64,000 bases of DNA, taken from the NCBI GenBank assembly GCA_016758965.1, contig JAEPRB010000034.1, forward strand, positions 62,001 through 126,000. The letters run 5' to 3'. The DNA comes from Circinella minor. Lineage: Eukaryota > Mucoromycota > Mucoromycetes > Mucorales > Lichtheimiaceae. Position 1 is the stretch's first letter. Each line of letters begins with the position of its first letter. Shown one piece after another: positions 11,434 through 24,189 of this stretch. The notes beneath the pieces are model-generated. The model saw nothing but the letters and a program-made list of their open reading frames with translations, had not been told where the DNA came from and searched no databases. The translations under genes and the position numbers were made by a program.

Positions 11434-11443
11434 CTTTTATGGT
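11434..11443 (+). repeat. target-site duplication of the MULE, right copy
   Basis: CTTTTATGGT, identical to the left copy at 8300-8309. Confidence 0.8.
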
Positions 11444-12251
11444 AGTTGCGGAGCAATCAGAAAAGTCAATTAAAAATATAAAATTTCGGTGTTACTTTTA
11501 GGATCAATCAATGGAATTACTGCTCAAACACCACATGCATTTTCTTTTTTTTTTATGGATGAAAAAAAAATTCAATCTACGTTGACAATGATTCAATGAA
11601 ATTTGTTTAAAACGACACATGTAAGTTATATTCTTTTTTGTCTTGGCTTTTTTCTACTATATCATTATTGTTATGGTTTGTGTATTGTAACATCATTGAT
11701 GTCGAAGAATTTCCCGTCTTACGATTAATTTAAACCATCTTACTTTCATCCTCATATGTCATTTAGTGAAAACAATTATAGCAGATTTTTTTTTATCATT
11801 AAACAACAAAAAAAAAAATGGATGATTAAAAAATAACAGTTTCATTTATTATACGTAGTCATCATAAAGATGTACGCATGAACTGTTCAGGGAATCTATG
11901 AGTATATAATATAAATATACCATTACTATTATAACATTCGTCTTGGTATCATACTTATAAAATAACATCCACGTCCAGCGGGTAAACATTGAGTATAGTA
12001 TAATTATTTCAGTAATACATGCTAGCAATAATATGGTAGATTTTATTTAAAATATATAATATTGGTTAAGTGGAAGAATGGGTTATGTTTAACAAACAAT
12101 CTGTAATGGTCGGATGTGTACCACATAAGAAGCAACATAATCATCAATTCCCGACTTTTGGGAATATAAAAAGAGAGCTTTCATGAAAAACTTGCTAGGT
12201 TCTGGTTTTTATTTCTAACTTCATACACCAAAAAAAAAACATAAAGAAAAA
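11444..12251. other. intergenic region upstream of the acid phosphatase gene
   Basis: AT-rich spacer with no gene seen. The last 150 bases are the probable promoter of the phosphatase gene. Confidence 0.6.
12165..12172 (+). promoter_or_regulatory. TATA box of the acid phosphatase gene
   Basis: TATAAAAA lies about 80 bases before the start codon and is followed by a pyrimidine- and A-rich leader. Typical spacing for a strong, regulated fungal promoter. Confidence 0.6.
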
Positions 12252-13732
12252 ATGCACCTTTGGAAATTTCTTACTGCCTCGTTGCTCGCCAGTGTGGCTA
12301 CTAGTGTGTGTACAGCTACTACAGTCAGTGGAAAATATTATGATCGTATCGTAATTGTTGTCTTGGAGAATCAAGATTATAAGGATTGTATTGCTGACCC
12401 TTACTTTTCAAAAATTGCTGAAAAACACAACGGTACGTATGGATATTGAAAAACATTTTTCCTTGTGTTTGTTTGTTATCATGGGATAATATATATATAT
12501 ATATATAAAAGAAGATACATGTTTGAATACTACTTAGTCTTTTATACGTATATGCTTAATTTTATACTTATACATTTTTAATATCTAGGTGTTGTTCTAT
12601 CGAACTTCTTTGCTTTGACACACCCATCCCAACCTAATTATGTACGTCAGTTTAAAATGAAAAGGCAGTATATGATGGACCCCTGAACAGCTACGTAAAT
12701 ATGACAAATGCTAACCAAACGACTTTTATTATGTATAGGTTGGTTTGATTAGTGGATCATTTGATGGCATTGATGCAGATAATGATTCTGATGTTGATCG
12801 CAAGTCTATTGTTGATTTGCTTGAAGCAAAGGGAATTTCATGGAAGGCGTACCAAGAAGCTTATCCAGGTACTTGAGCAAAAATAATTTAAGTTATCTTA
12901 ATAGACATATGTACACATAATATCATGTCATATTTAATCTATTTTTTGTGTACTATCCAACGAATTTAGGTGGTTGTTATACTGGTACAAAATCTGGTAC
13001 TTATCGCCGTAAGCACAACCCATTCATCTCATTCACCAATATCTCAGGCAATAGCACTCGATGTGCTAATATCGTACCTGCTACTCAATTGGATACTGAT
13101 ATTTCAAAAAATGCCGTTCCTCAGTTTGTCTTTTACACCCCTAATGTAAGTAGTAGAAAATTTTAGTTTTACTTCATATTTTTTTTTTCCTTTTTGGAAT
13201 GACAATTCATAAAGATTCCTATTATATTTACATAGATGAATAATGATGGTCATGGTAATAAGAATAAATTATCTTTTATATACGTACATAGTAACGATAT
13301 AAAACGTACTTATGTTATTAATTTCGTTCTTTTTTTTTAAAAAAAAATACATATAGATACTACACTAGAATACTCTTCAGATTGGTTCAAGGGGTGGCTT
13401 GAACCTCGTGTAGACAACCCAGCTTTCAACAATAACACTCTGTTTATTTTGACCTGGGATGAAGACAAGACTTATTCTATTCCTAATCAAATTTTGACTG
13501 TATTGTTTGGGCCTGCAGTAAATCGGTCTGCTTCCACCGATAACACCAAATATGATCTATACTCGATTTTGAAAAGCGTCGAAGAAAATGTATGTAACTT
13601 TTTTTTTCTTAAGCTACGATCATATGTCACTAGTACAGTATTAACCAATTATATGTACATTTTATATAGTGGGATCTTGGTAATCTTGGTGAAGCTGATG
13701 TGGATGCTGTTCCTTTGATTGTTAAGGATTAA
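12252..13732 (+). CDS. secreted acid phosphatase / phosphoesterase (PF04185 type)
   Basis: Seven exons (12252-12432, 12589-12641, 12739-12868, 12970-13145, 13236-13254, 13357-13589, 13670-13732) join in frame to 284 residues. A hydrophobic signal peptide of about 20 residues (LWKFLTASLLASVATSV) predicts secretion. The mature part opens with YDRIVIVVLENQDY, the metal-binding entry motif of the phosphoesterase family. Next come HPSQPNYVGLISGS, which carries the residues that normally bind metal and nucleophile, and LFILTWDED, a third conserved metal site. Several N-glycosylation sequons (for example NISGNST, NNNT) fit a secreted protein. Fungal members are phosphate-scavenging acid phosphatases or related phospholipase C-like enzymes; the exact substrate cannot be told. 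Exon 5 is only 19 bases (MNNDGH) but is needed to keep frame. Confidence 0.85.
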
Positions 13733-14638
13733 AATATTATTACGTATTAATTTAAGCTTATTACTATTTATATATGTAAACATTATAAAATAAAGATTTT
13801 TTAATATTAGTGTCCTTATAAATATTTGATCATTTATTTAATTGTTTGATACATCAAATAAAATGTACATGATATCTAGTAATTCCATGTTACAGTAGTA
13901 CTATGACTTTATTCATATTATTGTCGTGATTAATATAAGAATGCAAGTAGCCATATTTTTTCTAGGTTGCAGTAATGAGAGAAGAAGTGAATAAATTATT
14001 GGTATTGGCTTGTTGTCATTTATGTCAGGTACATGTTCAACATCGTTAATAACCAAATACTTTATGTCTTGAAAATAATATATTTGTGTTCATGATGGAA
14101 TATAGTAAGACAATTCACACTTTAAATAAACAAGATAATATGTTTTTAGTATCTATCCAAGTTTTATCCATTGAGCAACATAATAAAAATGTATATTATA
14201 TTATAAAACATGACCAATTATAAACATATAACTCATTTATAATTTATTATTCCAAATCAGGGATCCAAAATATTGAAAGGCTTCTTCAAAAACCCTTTGA
14301 AAATAATATATAATCACATACCAGCTTTATTTAATAGTCAATAATATATAAATCATTACTTTGGATAATGATTTCTCAATATCATCTATTCTTATCCATA
14401 ACCAATTTTCTCATCTCGTTTTAAAGCACCACCAAAACGAATTTTGCTCACTGCTTTCTAATTGGTCCATAAGTTTGTTGCTTGGTGTTTTTTTTTATCA
14501 AGACCGACCTTTTTTTTAACTCTTTGAAATAAAAACTTCACTCTATTTTTTTTTAATCCTCAAACTTTGCTGTTGTCCTTCTCGATTGTTCGCCTGTTTT
14601 ATTGTTATTGTTATTATACATAAAAAGAAATACGCTCA
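13733..14638. other. intergenic region
   Basis: AT-rich spacer. An AATAAA-like signal near 13787 probably ends the phosphatase transcript. The region before 14639 has pyrimidine-rich stretches typical of fungal promoters and leaders. No gene seen. Confidence 0.55.
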
Positions 14639-17166
14639 ATGAATCAATTTACGGGACCTAATGTTCAATCTGAAGCCTATATGCAAAACTTTATGAGTTT
14701 GCCTCCTGAAATGCAATCCTTGTCAGCTCAACAACAGCTGCCTGCACAACATCAATTAATGTCTCAGCAACCTCAGGTAACAAAAATAAATAAAAAATGT
14801 CAAAAACTACCTTTAGTTTATCTTTTTATAATATTAATACTGTATTCACTTGATTATATAAAATGTTAATTAGGCTTATGGACAACAAGGTAAATATAAA
14901 TTATCCAAAAAAAACAAACAAACTGTTATTCGTGTCATTATATATGATGAGCTACGCTCTTTCTTTTACTACTATTATTATTTGGTCTTTGCGCGTTATT
15001 TATTATTAACAATTTATTCTTTTAAAATAACGATATTAGTAGCAGCAGCTCAAATGGCTCAAATGGCAGGTAACATGCAACGACCTATTATGCAGCCACA
15101 ACAGCAACCACAACACCAAACACCTCAACAACCACAACCACAACAGCAACAGCAACCACAACAGTTTCGACCTGCTAACTTTGCGCAGCAACAAGCATGG
15201 ATTGCTAAACAACAACAAATGATGTTACAACAACGAAACAATATGAATACTATGAATATGGATGAACAGCAAAGAAGGCAATTTCTCATGATGCAACATC
15301 AACAACAGCTTCAAATGCAGAAGTCGATGTCTCCAGGAAGTGTTCCACCTGGAGTAACTGGTCCTACACCCCCAGTTCAGATACCTAGTTCCTCCATGAC
15401 TCCTACGTCAACACCAATCAATAATCCAGTAGTACCAAGTCCTGCGGCTTCTTCAATGTCGAATGGACCTGAAAAGTCGAATAAATCTAACAATGACATT
15501 AACGCGAAACGAGTGGAAACGGTAAATAATATATATACGAAAAGAAAAAGGGATAAGAGAAGACTTTAAAGAAAATATTTGGAAGAGAAGATAGGACTAA
15601 TAATAAAAGAAATTTGATTCTACGATTATTTTTTTTAAAAAAAAAATTGGGATTTTAGGTTTTAAATATGAATCAAGAACTTATCCGTTTATGTATTGTT
15701 CAACAACAAAATCCCCAAGAGCCTGATATCTCTCCGTAAGTTTTCAACTTTTGTTTGATTTTGATGATATAAAAATATAATAGGGTAAAAAAAAAAAAAA
15801 AAGAAAGGGGGAATTAAGTATTGATAATAATTGTATGTGTGTAACCATTAGATACCAAACACGATTGCAATCCAACCTAACTTACCTCGCCACGATGGCT
15901 GATATATCCATGATAAAACCAGGAGAGGTTTGTTACTATTACTATTATTATTTTTGTTGTTGAGATTTTTTTTATGTATACTGATTGAAAATCCATAACA
16001 ATATACGTTAATTTTAGGAGCAAAAAACACCTACTCCTCCTGATCTGAATCCATTACCACCACCTAAATCTGATATCGCAAAAAAAATCCATGTCCTATT
16101 GAATACTTCACAAGCATTATTTAGAGATGAACAAGAATTAAAGACAAACACTAATAACAATAATAATGGAAACCCTACTGATTCCCCGTTTTCACAAAAT
16201 CGAAGTATTCAACAATCCCCTGTACAACAACGTCCAGGGCAACAACAACAACAACAACAGCAGCAACAAAATATATCAACGCCACAACAACAACATCAGC
16301 AAGCAAGAGCTACCCCTCCACCACAGCCACAAACTCCAAGACAACAACCACAAACGCCACAACAACAAAATCAACAGCTGATGCGTCAACAACAGCAACA
16401 ACAATCACAAACTCCTCAACAGCAGCAACAACAACAGCAACCGCAAACTCCGCAAACATCTGCTGCATTACCTCAGCAACAACAACAACAGCATCAATCA
16501 CCTCAAATTTCACAACCTCAAGTTTCCCAGCAACAGCAACAGCCATTCTTTAATGGGGCTAATATGTCTATGACTGGTTCACCTGCTGCAAGGAATGCAA
16601 TGATGGATCCACAAACTTTGCTTCAACAGCAGCAACAACAACAAGAGGCTATGATGCAACAGCGATTAAGACAGCAACAACATTTACAACAACAACGACA
16701 ACGAATGATGATACCAATGGGAATGGGAGCAGGTGTATCGGGTGCTGATATGATGATGAACAATAATAACAATAACAACAACAATAATAATAACAACAAT
16801 GCTGCAGCTTATAGTCCAGCCAATTCTGTCGTACCTTCTGGATCACCTATGTCTCAATCCATAGATGCATTATCACCTAGTATGACATCCACATCTACGA
16901 GTATGCCAACAATTCCTGGTTCAATGAATCCAAATGATTTAATGATGAATAGCAGTAATGGTGGTGGTGCAGGAATGATAAACCCAGCTATGGTAATGAA
17001 TAACCCAGGACTTAATATGATGGCAAGTGGTGCAGCAGGAGGAGGTGAAGATATGAACAATTTTCAAAATGTGGTCATGATGATGCAACGGTTACAACAG
17101 CAACAACAGGAACAACAACAACAGCAACGTCAAATCGAGGATGCTTTTGCAAGTCGATCAAGTTAA
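14639..17166 (+). CDS. glutamine-rich SSXT (SS18-type) domain protein
   Basis: Six exons (14639-14776, 14874-14889, 15040-15521, 15659-15735, 15852-15927, 16018-17166) give 645 residues. The only folded part is an SSXT-like domain at about 205-258. It reads VLNMNQELIRLCIVQQQ, then a short gap, then YQTRLQSNLTYLATMAD, matching the helical QT/SNH region of human SS18. The rest is long Gln, Asn and Met/Pro/Ser-rich low-complexity sequence on both sides. SSXT proteins are subunits of SWI/SNF (BAF) chromatin-remodelling complexes or transcriptional co-activators such as plant GIFs, so nuclear co-activator is the likely role. Family assignment rests on this short domain. The CAA/CAG tracts may vary between strains. 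Exon 2 is 16 bases, and the exon-3 acceptor could shift by three bases. Confidence 0.8.
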
Positions 17167-18023
17167 TTACCATTCTAATTATTAATTAATTAATCCATCA
17201 ATTAAATTATATATAAATATAAAAAGAACACTAAAAAAAATATATAAGAGACTCTTGTATGTACGCCTCTTCACTCTCATAAAAAATTATATATATAAAA
17301 AAAAAGAAGTTTCAAAGTACTTCAAATCACGCATATATAACATACATAACAGCATCTTTTGGCATTTCTTTCTCCCTTTCTCTCTTTTCTCTTTTATCTC
17401 GCAATAACATGTTTCTCTCATAATATTATTCTATCTTATTCTACGATAATAAATTATTATCGTTCAACTGTAAAAAAAAAATGAATAAATAAAGAGTTAA
17501 AAAAAAAAAAAAAAAAAGATGAATTGGTCATATTAATTATAATTCAATTTTGACACAGTACTTTTTTTTTTTTTACCATAATAAAACAAAAGGTGCTAGA
17601 TTATTCAAATTTATATATAAGTTAATGTTACTTGTATTATGAGTTTGCTGTTTGTTATGAAACAGAAAATCGAGAAGGATCAGTTTTTATATATAAAAAA
17701 TTATAACAAACATAAGTATGGAAAAAACATGAGGTAACAGATTAATTATATTATATTACGGCGAAATCTAAAACATATGTAGAAGATTTACAACAATTCG
17801 AATATCATACGTACTTTGTTTTTAATTCTCCATGGAGAGTAAGATTGGTATAAATGTTTTTTTTTTTGGGTTGAATAAAAACCAATCGACAACCTTTTCT
17901 TTCACTTCCGTTAATATATATATATATATATATATATATTTTTTACTTTTTTTTACTTTCCATAAAATAAAGTAACATATATTCATATACAAGGTTAATC
18001 GGAAATATAAAATAATAGCAGCA
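17167..18023. other. intergenic region with simple repeats
   Basis: Spacer with poly-A (17499-17517), poly-T (near 17563) and a (TA)n run (about 17914-17939). It should hold the SSXT gene 3' UTR and the chitin deacetylase promoter. No gene seen. Confidence 0.55.
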
Positions 18024-19725
18024 ATGCGTTTCCTATTGACTTGGAGCGTCTTTATCGCCTTGGTTGCGTTGGACCCAGGCAATGTTTTGGCAGTTGATGA
18101 TATTCAGAGAGATATACTCCCACAAACATCACCAGCATGGCTCGCCAATATCCCAACCCCTACCGATAATGCTGTCATTACACAATATCCCAACGAGAAT
18201 TCAATCCAAGTTAAGCAATTACCAGGACCCTATAAAATCGATTTAGATAAATATCCAAAGCAGTTACAAATGCCACCAACTGATTCACCGGAAGTACAAG
18301 AAGTCATTAAACAGCTTGATTGGTCCAAAGTTCCCAAAGCTGAACAACGTACTATTAAAGTTTGGGCAGTTGATATCTCAGAATATCCAAAAACAGATCC
18401 TGACTGCTGGTGGTCAGCAAGCACTTGTAAAAAACCTAAATTATCGTATTTACCTGAAGATATTTATACTTGTCCACAGGCTGGTCATTGGGGTCTCAAT
18501 TATGATGATGGCCCACTCAAGATATATAGTTTTGATCCAGAACAGAAGGCTTGGGAAGAACCTCGGTTTTATAACTTTTTGGTAGAAAATAATAAGCAAA
18601 AAGCTACTTTATTCTGTAATTGTTATTTTCGTTAAATGAGTTCAGAAGGGCAAAAAAGAGAATAGAAAACAAAATTAACAAAATACTTTATTTTATGTGA
18701 TCTAGTTATTGGATCAAATGTAGTAGCATTCCCTGAAGCTGCGCAACGTGCATTAAATGATGGTCATACTATTTGTGCTCATACCTGGTCGCACAAACAA
18801 ATGACTTCGCTTACGAATGAAGAAATTGTCGCTGAATTTTACTGGACTTCACGAGCCATCAAAGAAGTATTGGGTGTCACACCTAAATGTTGGAGACCTC
18901 CTTATGGTGATGTTGATGACCGAGTACGAGCTATCGCATGGTTAATGGGTATGCGCACTATTGTTTGGGATCAAGATTCAAATGATTGGAACTTGGTATG
19001 TTTTTTTTTCAATTTTTTTTATTATTATTTACTATTAACATTACAATTCTGATCAATTGTTGATACTTTTTTTCTTTCGTAACTAAATTATTACAATCGT
19101 AATCAACTCAGTATGGTACACCTGCTCGAGGATCTGTTCCGCCAGAAGAAATTGATGGACACTTTACTGAATGGATAGCAAAACGAGTCAATAATCTAGA
19201 TACTGAACATGGTCATATTACACTGGTAGGATGGGAGTTTATTCATCTATTTGTTTCTTTTTAAATGTTTCTTGGCAAACAATTCATTTTTTTTTTGTGA
19301 TTAGCTAAATAATTAATATATATAACAAACAAAACATATATTTTTTTTCCTTGTAGCAACATGAAAATAGTAATTCTACTGTATCAATGTCTGAACGATG
19401 GTTACCCAAACTTCAAGAAGCATTTGAAGTTATGCCTATCCACAAGTGTATTAATGAGCCATACCCTTATTGGGAACAATCTTGGGCATACCCAACTTTG
19501 GATAATCCCAATCCACCTTTAAGCCAAGAAGATCCTTCTTCTCCTCAAGTACCAAAGTCAGTTTCTGGTGGATCTGGTGATTCACATGTAGGAGGAGCAG
19601 GCTCTTCCTCACCCTCCACCCAGGCATCCTCCAAATCATTCGCAGATAGCATTATCAACAACAATACATTAGGTTTTACAATGTATCTTTGTACTTTGGG
19701 AATTATTAGTCTAGTCATGTTATAG
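18024..19725 (+). CDS. GPI-type chitin deacetylase
   Basis: Four exons (18024-18615, 18706-18995, 19112-19225, 19357-19725) give 454 residues. There is an N-terminal signal peptide, then a polysaccharide deacetylase (NodB) domain with its motifs in order. NYDDGP (159-164) holds the catalytic base and a metal aspartate. HTWSH (223-227) holds the two metal histidines. WRPPYGD (260-266) follows, then DQDSNDW and a final LQHEN where many members have a histidine-aspartate pair. The tail is Ser/Gly-rich and ends in a hydrophobic segment (TMYLCTLGIISLVML), as expected for a GPI anchor. It should convert chitin to chitosan at the plasma membrane or cell wall; chitosan is a major wall polymer in Mucoromycota. 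The start was chosen because it gives a clean signal peptide. Confidence 0.93.
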
Positions 19726-20287
19726 TTTTTGTTTATTATCAGTATCATTGTTATTATTACCTTTCTTTTATTTATTTTTTGGATATATAAAAGAGTAGAA
19801 AAAAAAAAAAAAACTACTATTCATCCACTAATTAAAGTGTTCAAATAAAAATTTTCTGTTTTTTTTCCAGAATTCCTGTAATTAGTTAGGAGAAGTGCTT
19901 TTTTAAATTATATCCGTCAGCTCATTTTTTTTTTTTTTTTTTTTTTTGCTATCACAACCACAGAAAATAAAAACTAAAAAACCAAGCTGGTGGAAATAAG
20001 GGCAAATAAAAGCAATAAATTAAAAAAAAAAAAAGTAATAAAGTTTGTATAGATTATACTTATTAACGTATCAGTCAGAATATGTTTAAACATATTAATT
20101 TAGAAGATAAAAACAAGGAGTTTGGTTCTATAGCTAATGTTCCCCTTTGTGCCAAGCAAAAAAAGCAGCTGAGCAAAGGCGGAGTTGACACGCGCACCAT
20201 CCTTTTATGAGCTTTTCTTCCCCTTTTTCTTTTTTTATAACTCGATATTTTGCATATTATTCTAAAATACATTAATATTTAAACATC
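19726..20287. other. intergenic region
   Basis: Spacer with poly-A (19800-19812), poly-T (19927-19947) and A-rich runs. No gene seen. The segment before 20288 should contain the BAR gene promoter. Confidence 0.55.
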
Positions 20288-21656
20288 ATGAGTTTTTTGT
20301 AAGTTGACCCTCACTTATAACATGGTTTCAAATGTAGATATTAAAAAACTTGATTAATTAACATTTTTAACTTTGTCAGATCTGGATTTAAAAAGGGCCT
20401 GAACAGAGCAGGTACCACGGTATGTAATAATCTTCCCACTTTATACAGAAATTCAACTCGGATTTGAATCAACTAAAGAAGTGACCATTGGAGAAGAAAA
20501 GTATGACATAGTTGATAATATAAAAAGCTAAAGAATATATATATATATATTTTTCAAAATTAATTTAGATTATGCAACGAACCGGTGCGGTTGATCGAAC
20601 AACAGATAGTGAATTTGAAGAAGAATTTGAACGGTTTAAAAGGTATTTTTTGAGAATAATAAACATATATTTATTTTTGGTCTCAATAATCTTGGAAAGC
20701 TATTGTTAATATAAGATATTTTAATGTAGTTTAGAGAAAAAATCTGATAAACTTACAAAACAAGCTAAAGGATACATTGATTCATTGAGAGGTAAACTGA
20801 TAATTAAACAATGAATTCTCATTATGGTTTATTAAAGGAGTTATTATTTTTATTATTAAAACACAATACATAAATATACAGGTATGACCGCAGCTCAATT
20901 ACGAATGTCTCAAACTATCGGTCAATTTTATGATGATACGATTATTATGGGACCAGGCGGTCAAGAATATAAAAAAGTAATTGAAAGACTTGATGAAGAT
21001 GCTAAGACTGATATGGTAAAGTATTTATAATGCTAGTTTTTTTTTTATTACGCATTAAACATGCTAAATTCTTTGTCTTTCAATTTTAGGATAAAGCATT
21101 CCGAACAACCGTTCTCGAACCATTAGCTCGATTCTGTTCTTATTTCCCTCAAGTAAATGATGCAGTTAAGCGACGTCAAAAGAAGCTTTTGGATTACGAC
21201 TCACACCGTTCCAAAGTCCGGAAATTGGTCGATAAGCCAAGTGAAGATCCTCAACGATTGCCAAGAGTAAGTACATTATATTATTATTATCATTGTTGTT
21301 TTTAACAACAACAATATTTAAAACAAAACAAAAAGACAAAGAAGTCTCTTGAATTCTCATCTAAGTTTCTTTTTATTTTTTAGGCTGAGCAAGAAGCAAA
21401 TATGGCAAGAGAAATGTATGAAAATCTCAACACTATTTTAATCGAAGATTTACCCAAGTTTGTAGAACTTCGAGTTGCTTATTGTGATCCAATCTTTGAA
21501 GCACTTGTCAAATCACAGCTACGTTTCTGTCAAAACAGCTATGAAGAATTAGAAGGCTTACGACACCACTTCCCTCCAGAAAGTGAACATGCGGATCGAC
21601 GTGTGGATGATGTATTACAACAAATGAGAGAATTGAGTATCTGCGGAAACTTTTAA
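20288..21656 (+). CDS. hob3: BAR domain protein, Rvs161/Hob3 type
   Basis: Seven exons (20288-20298, 20380-20419, 20569-20642, 20730-20791, 20882-21015, 21090-21266, 21384-21656) give 256 residues, close to yeast Rvs161 (265). The amphipathic N-terminal helix reads MSFLSGFKKGLNRAGTT, like MSW.GFKKA.NRA in Rvs161/Hob3. The BAR coiled coil then fills the protein, with charged helices such as VKRRQKKLLDYDSHRSKVRKL and LPKFVELRVAYCDPIFEALV. There is no SH3 domain, which separates it from Rvs167/amphiphysin. Rvs161-type proteins form heterodimers with Rvs167 that bend membranes during endocytic vesicle scission, and they help polarise actin. The first exon is only 11 bases; I chose it because it recreates the family-specific N-terminus in frame. 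Confidence 0.92.
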
Positions 21657-22194
21657 AATATTAGAATAAAAAGTAAAAGAAACAAAACAGATAAACAAAC
21701 AAAAAAAAAAGGATAATAACAATAATATTAATAAAGACTCATATTGTAGTAGTATGGTCTCTCTCTGTATGTTTAAATATATGTAGTAGAGATTGTACAA
21801 TTCTTATACCCATTCTTTTTCTATTATTACCGCATTTATCCTTATTATCTTATTTCTTTCTCTACTTTTAATGCTTCTTTTTCGTTGCATAAGAATTGGT
21901 GAATGAAAGTTTTATGGTAGTGAAATTTGTTACTTGGCTTATATATATAATTGGTAGATTGTAATTGACGTCTTGAATGATATATATCTATTTGACATGA
22001 ATGTTTTCTACTTCAATAAGACGAAATTAGATATATAATTGATTTTATTAATACCTCATATTAACTTAATGCACATATTGATATTACATCATCAATGTCA
22101 CCAGAAAGTTCTTAGGACAATAAAAATAGGATATGACAGGTAGAATTAAACTAACAATTGTCTATATATGGAAAGATTTGAGTTGATTAGATTA

Positions 22195-23241
22195 CAGTGG
22201 AACCCCGTTAATTTCAAATTTCCATCTCCCATTTTTGGTGTGAAAATAAAGGAAGTCATTGGGATTTAATATAGTTAAATACTTCTAAGGACAAGTTAAT
22301 GATATTAAGAAATACTCCATACATACATAGCACTTATAATGCTGTTTATTTTTTTATAAGGCTAAATTTAAAATAGTAAATAGGTACATTACTGTAAAGT
22401 ACATTTTTATGTCTTGCACAGAAGGAGCATATATTAGATGTTTATATAAACTACGTATGCTTAATATTACACAGGAAAACAATATACGTACGTACACTAC
22501 AACATTCCTGCTAATGATACGTATGATTACTGTATATCACATATGTTGTGCTTTCCATTGCAAAAGATATACGTTACTAATTAGTGAACCTTGTTGGTGT
22601 TAATTTATGTTGTCTTTTCGTTTATGTACTACTGTGAAATTTTTATCATCCTGTAACGTGCTCATATATTAATGTAAGTAGTTTTTATAATATCACAAAA
22701 AGTAAAATACTATTCAGGAAAAGTATTATAGATATAGACTTTTATTCCATCTTCTTCATCAATGTGTTTTTACATTTTATTTTATTTTCTACTATTTACT
22801 AGTCAAATAATAGTTACTAACAAATTAATTTTAAAATATCGAATAGTCGATAAAAGTCAATTTAGGAAACATATACAAATCAAGCAGTTTTGGCTCCATT
22901 AAATATAAAGATCTTTAAGAACTCAAATTGCTGAAATGTGCTACGTAAACTTCAAAATAAGTTGTTTGCCCGACATATATTTGTTAGACTAGAAAACCCT
23001 TAACTGAACAATACAATTATTCTTAAAAACTACTAATACAATAAAAGTAATGTATAATATAATTTTATAAGTGAGTATATTACTCCTGTTAAGGTTTCAA
23101 CCCCCCCCCCGGCTTGCATTGAAAGTGAAATAAATGAGAATGTGAAAATTTTTATTATGTCAATTTTTCTATTTCCTGACTTTCTGTGAAAATAATGAGG
23201 ATGTGAAAGTTAACGGACATGAAATTAACGGGGGTCCTCTG
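22195..23241. mobile_element. non-autonomous pogo/Tc1-like element
   Basis: Inverted repeats of 22 bases lie at 22195-22216 and 23220-23241 and match at 20 of 22 positions. Both start CAG and share CCCCGTTAATTTCA. TA dinucleotides flank each end (22193-22194 and 23242-23243), the target duplication of the Tc1/mariner/pogo superfamily. The CAGTGGAACCCC-type end resembles pogo/Tigger termini. No transposase frame remains inside, so this is a deletion derivative or MITE. Confidence 0.7.
23101..23110 (+). repeat. poly-C tract
   Basis: Ten consecutive C inside the pogo-like element. It is unusual in such AT-rich DNA, and its length may be an assembly or polymerase artefact. Confidence 0.8.
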
Positions 23242-24060
23242 TAATACGGTAAATAGAAGGTTAATACGAACGCAAGCCTAAAAGGAAGGACCGCTTATAC
23301 ACTGATCCATAATATATACCGAACTTCCGGTTCGGAAATATAGTTGATACGTATTTCAAAGCACGTTAGTTGGGAAACATCAAACCTGGGATCTCTTCAT
23401 ATCAAAATTTCATATACGTAATCATCGGATCGGTGATTGTAATTACATTATCATGCGTTTTTCCAAAAATACTGTACCGAGAATCAGATAGAATGTGATG
23501 TCTCAAATGTAACGAAATGGAGCTAAAAATAAATGGCTCATATATGGACTTATTTATTGAATATGTACATATAGTACGAAAGAAGATTTATAACTTGAAG
23601 CAGCTATGAAGAGCCAAAATTTTATATATTCACATGATATTAAGGATTATACAAAAGAGGAAAATGTACCCCTGAGGGTGCGAATGAAATTCAGTACTAT
23701 GGCACTGGTGCTATTAACTGGTGGGGGAAAAGGACCAATAACTGACCTAGAAAAAAAGACAGATACAACACACATACATATCAGGGTCGTAACTATCATA
23801 GAAATGTGTTGATTTGTATATATAGTGCAGCTACGTACAGAACAAAGTTAGTTCATTTGAATGCGTTTGAGAAAACCAGAAGGGTAACTCTTTATTATAG
23901 ATTATTCTGCTTTTTAAGGACTACCGATAGCAAGAATATTCTATTATTATTATAGATACGTATACTAGTATAATACATTAATCAGATGTAAAACAAAAAT
24001 CAAAGAAGCAGGTTTGTTATTATAAAAAGGCAAATGGATTATAATTACATCAGACAGATG

Positions 24061-24189
24061 CAGTTGAACCCCCTTTTTTCGCACAGGTGGTACTATATTT
24101 GACTCGAAAGTAGTGCAAAAACCGGGGCTGTGCAAAAAAAGTGGGGTCGAAAACATAATAAAATCAAAGTGGGATTTTGGGTTTTACTG
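24061..24189. mobile_element. small hairpin (MITE-like) element
   Basis: A 129-base segment begins CAGTTGAACCCCC and ends GGGTTTTACTG. Inner arms pair as a hairpin: CCCCCTTTTTTCGCACA (24069-24085) against TGTGCAAAAAAAGTGGGG (24130-24147). The right end is followed by TA and the left by TG, so a TA target duplication would need one mutation. The CAGTNGAACCCC start resembles the element at 22195, suggesting the same superfamily. Confidence 0.5.

Noticed and set aside
10962..11456. Reading frames running through the N block
   Set aside because: Unknown bases carry no stops, so these are artefacts of the gap.
16310..16846. Minus-strand Val/Ala- and Cys/Tyr-rich frames
   Set aside because: Reverse complements of CAA/CAG repeats in the SSXT gene.
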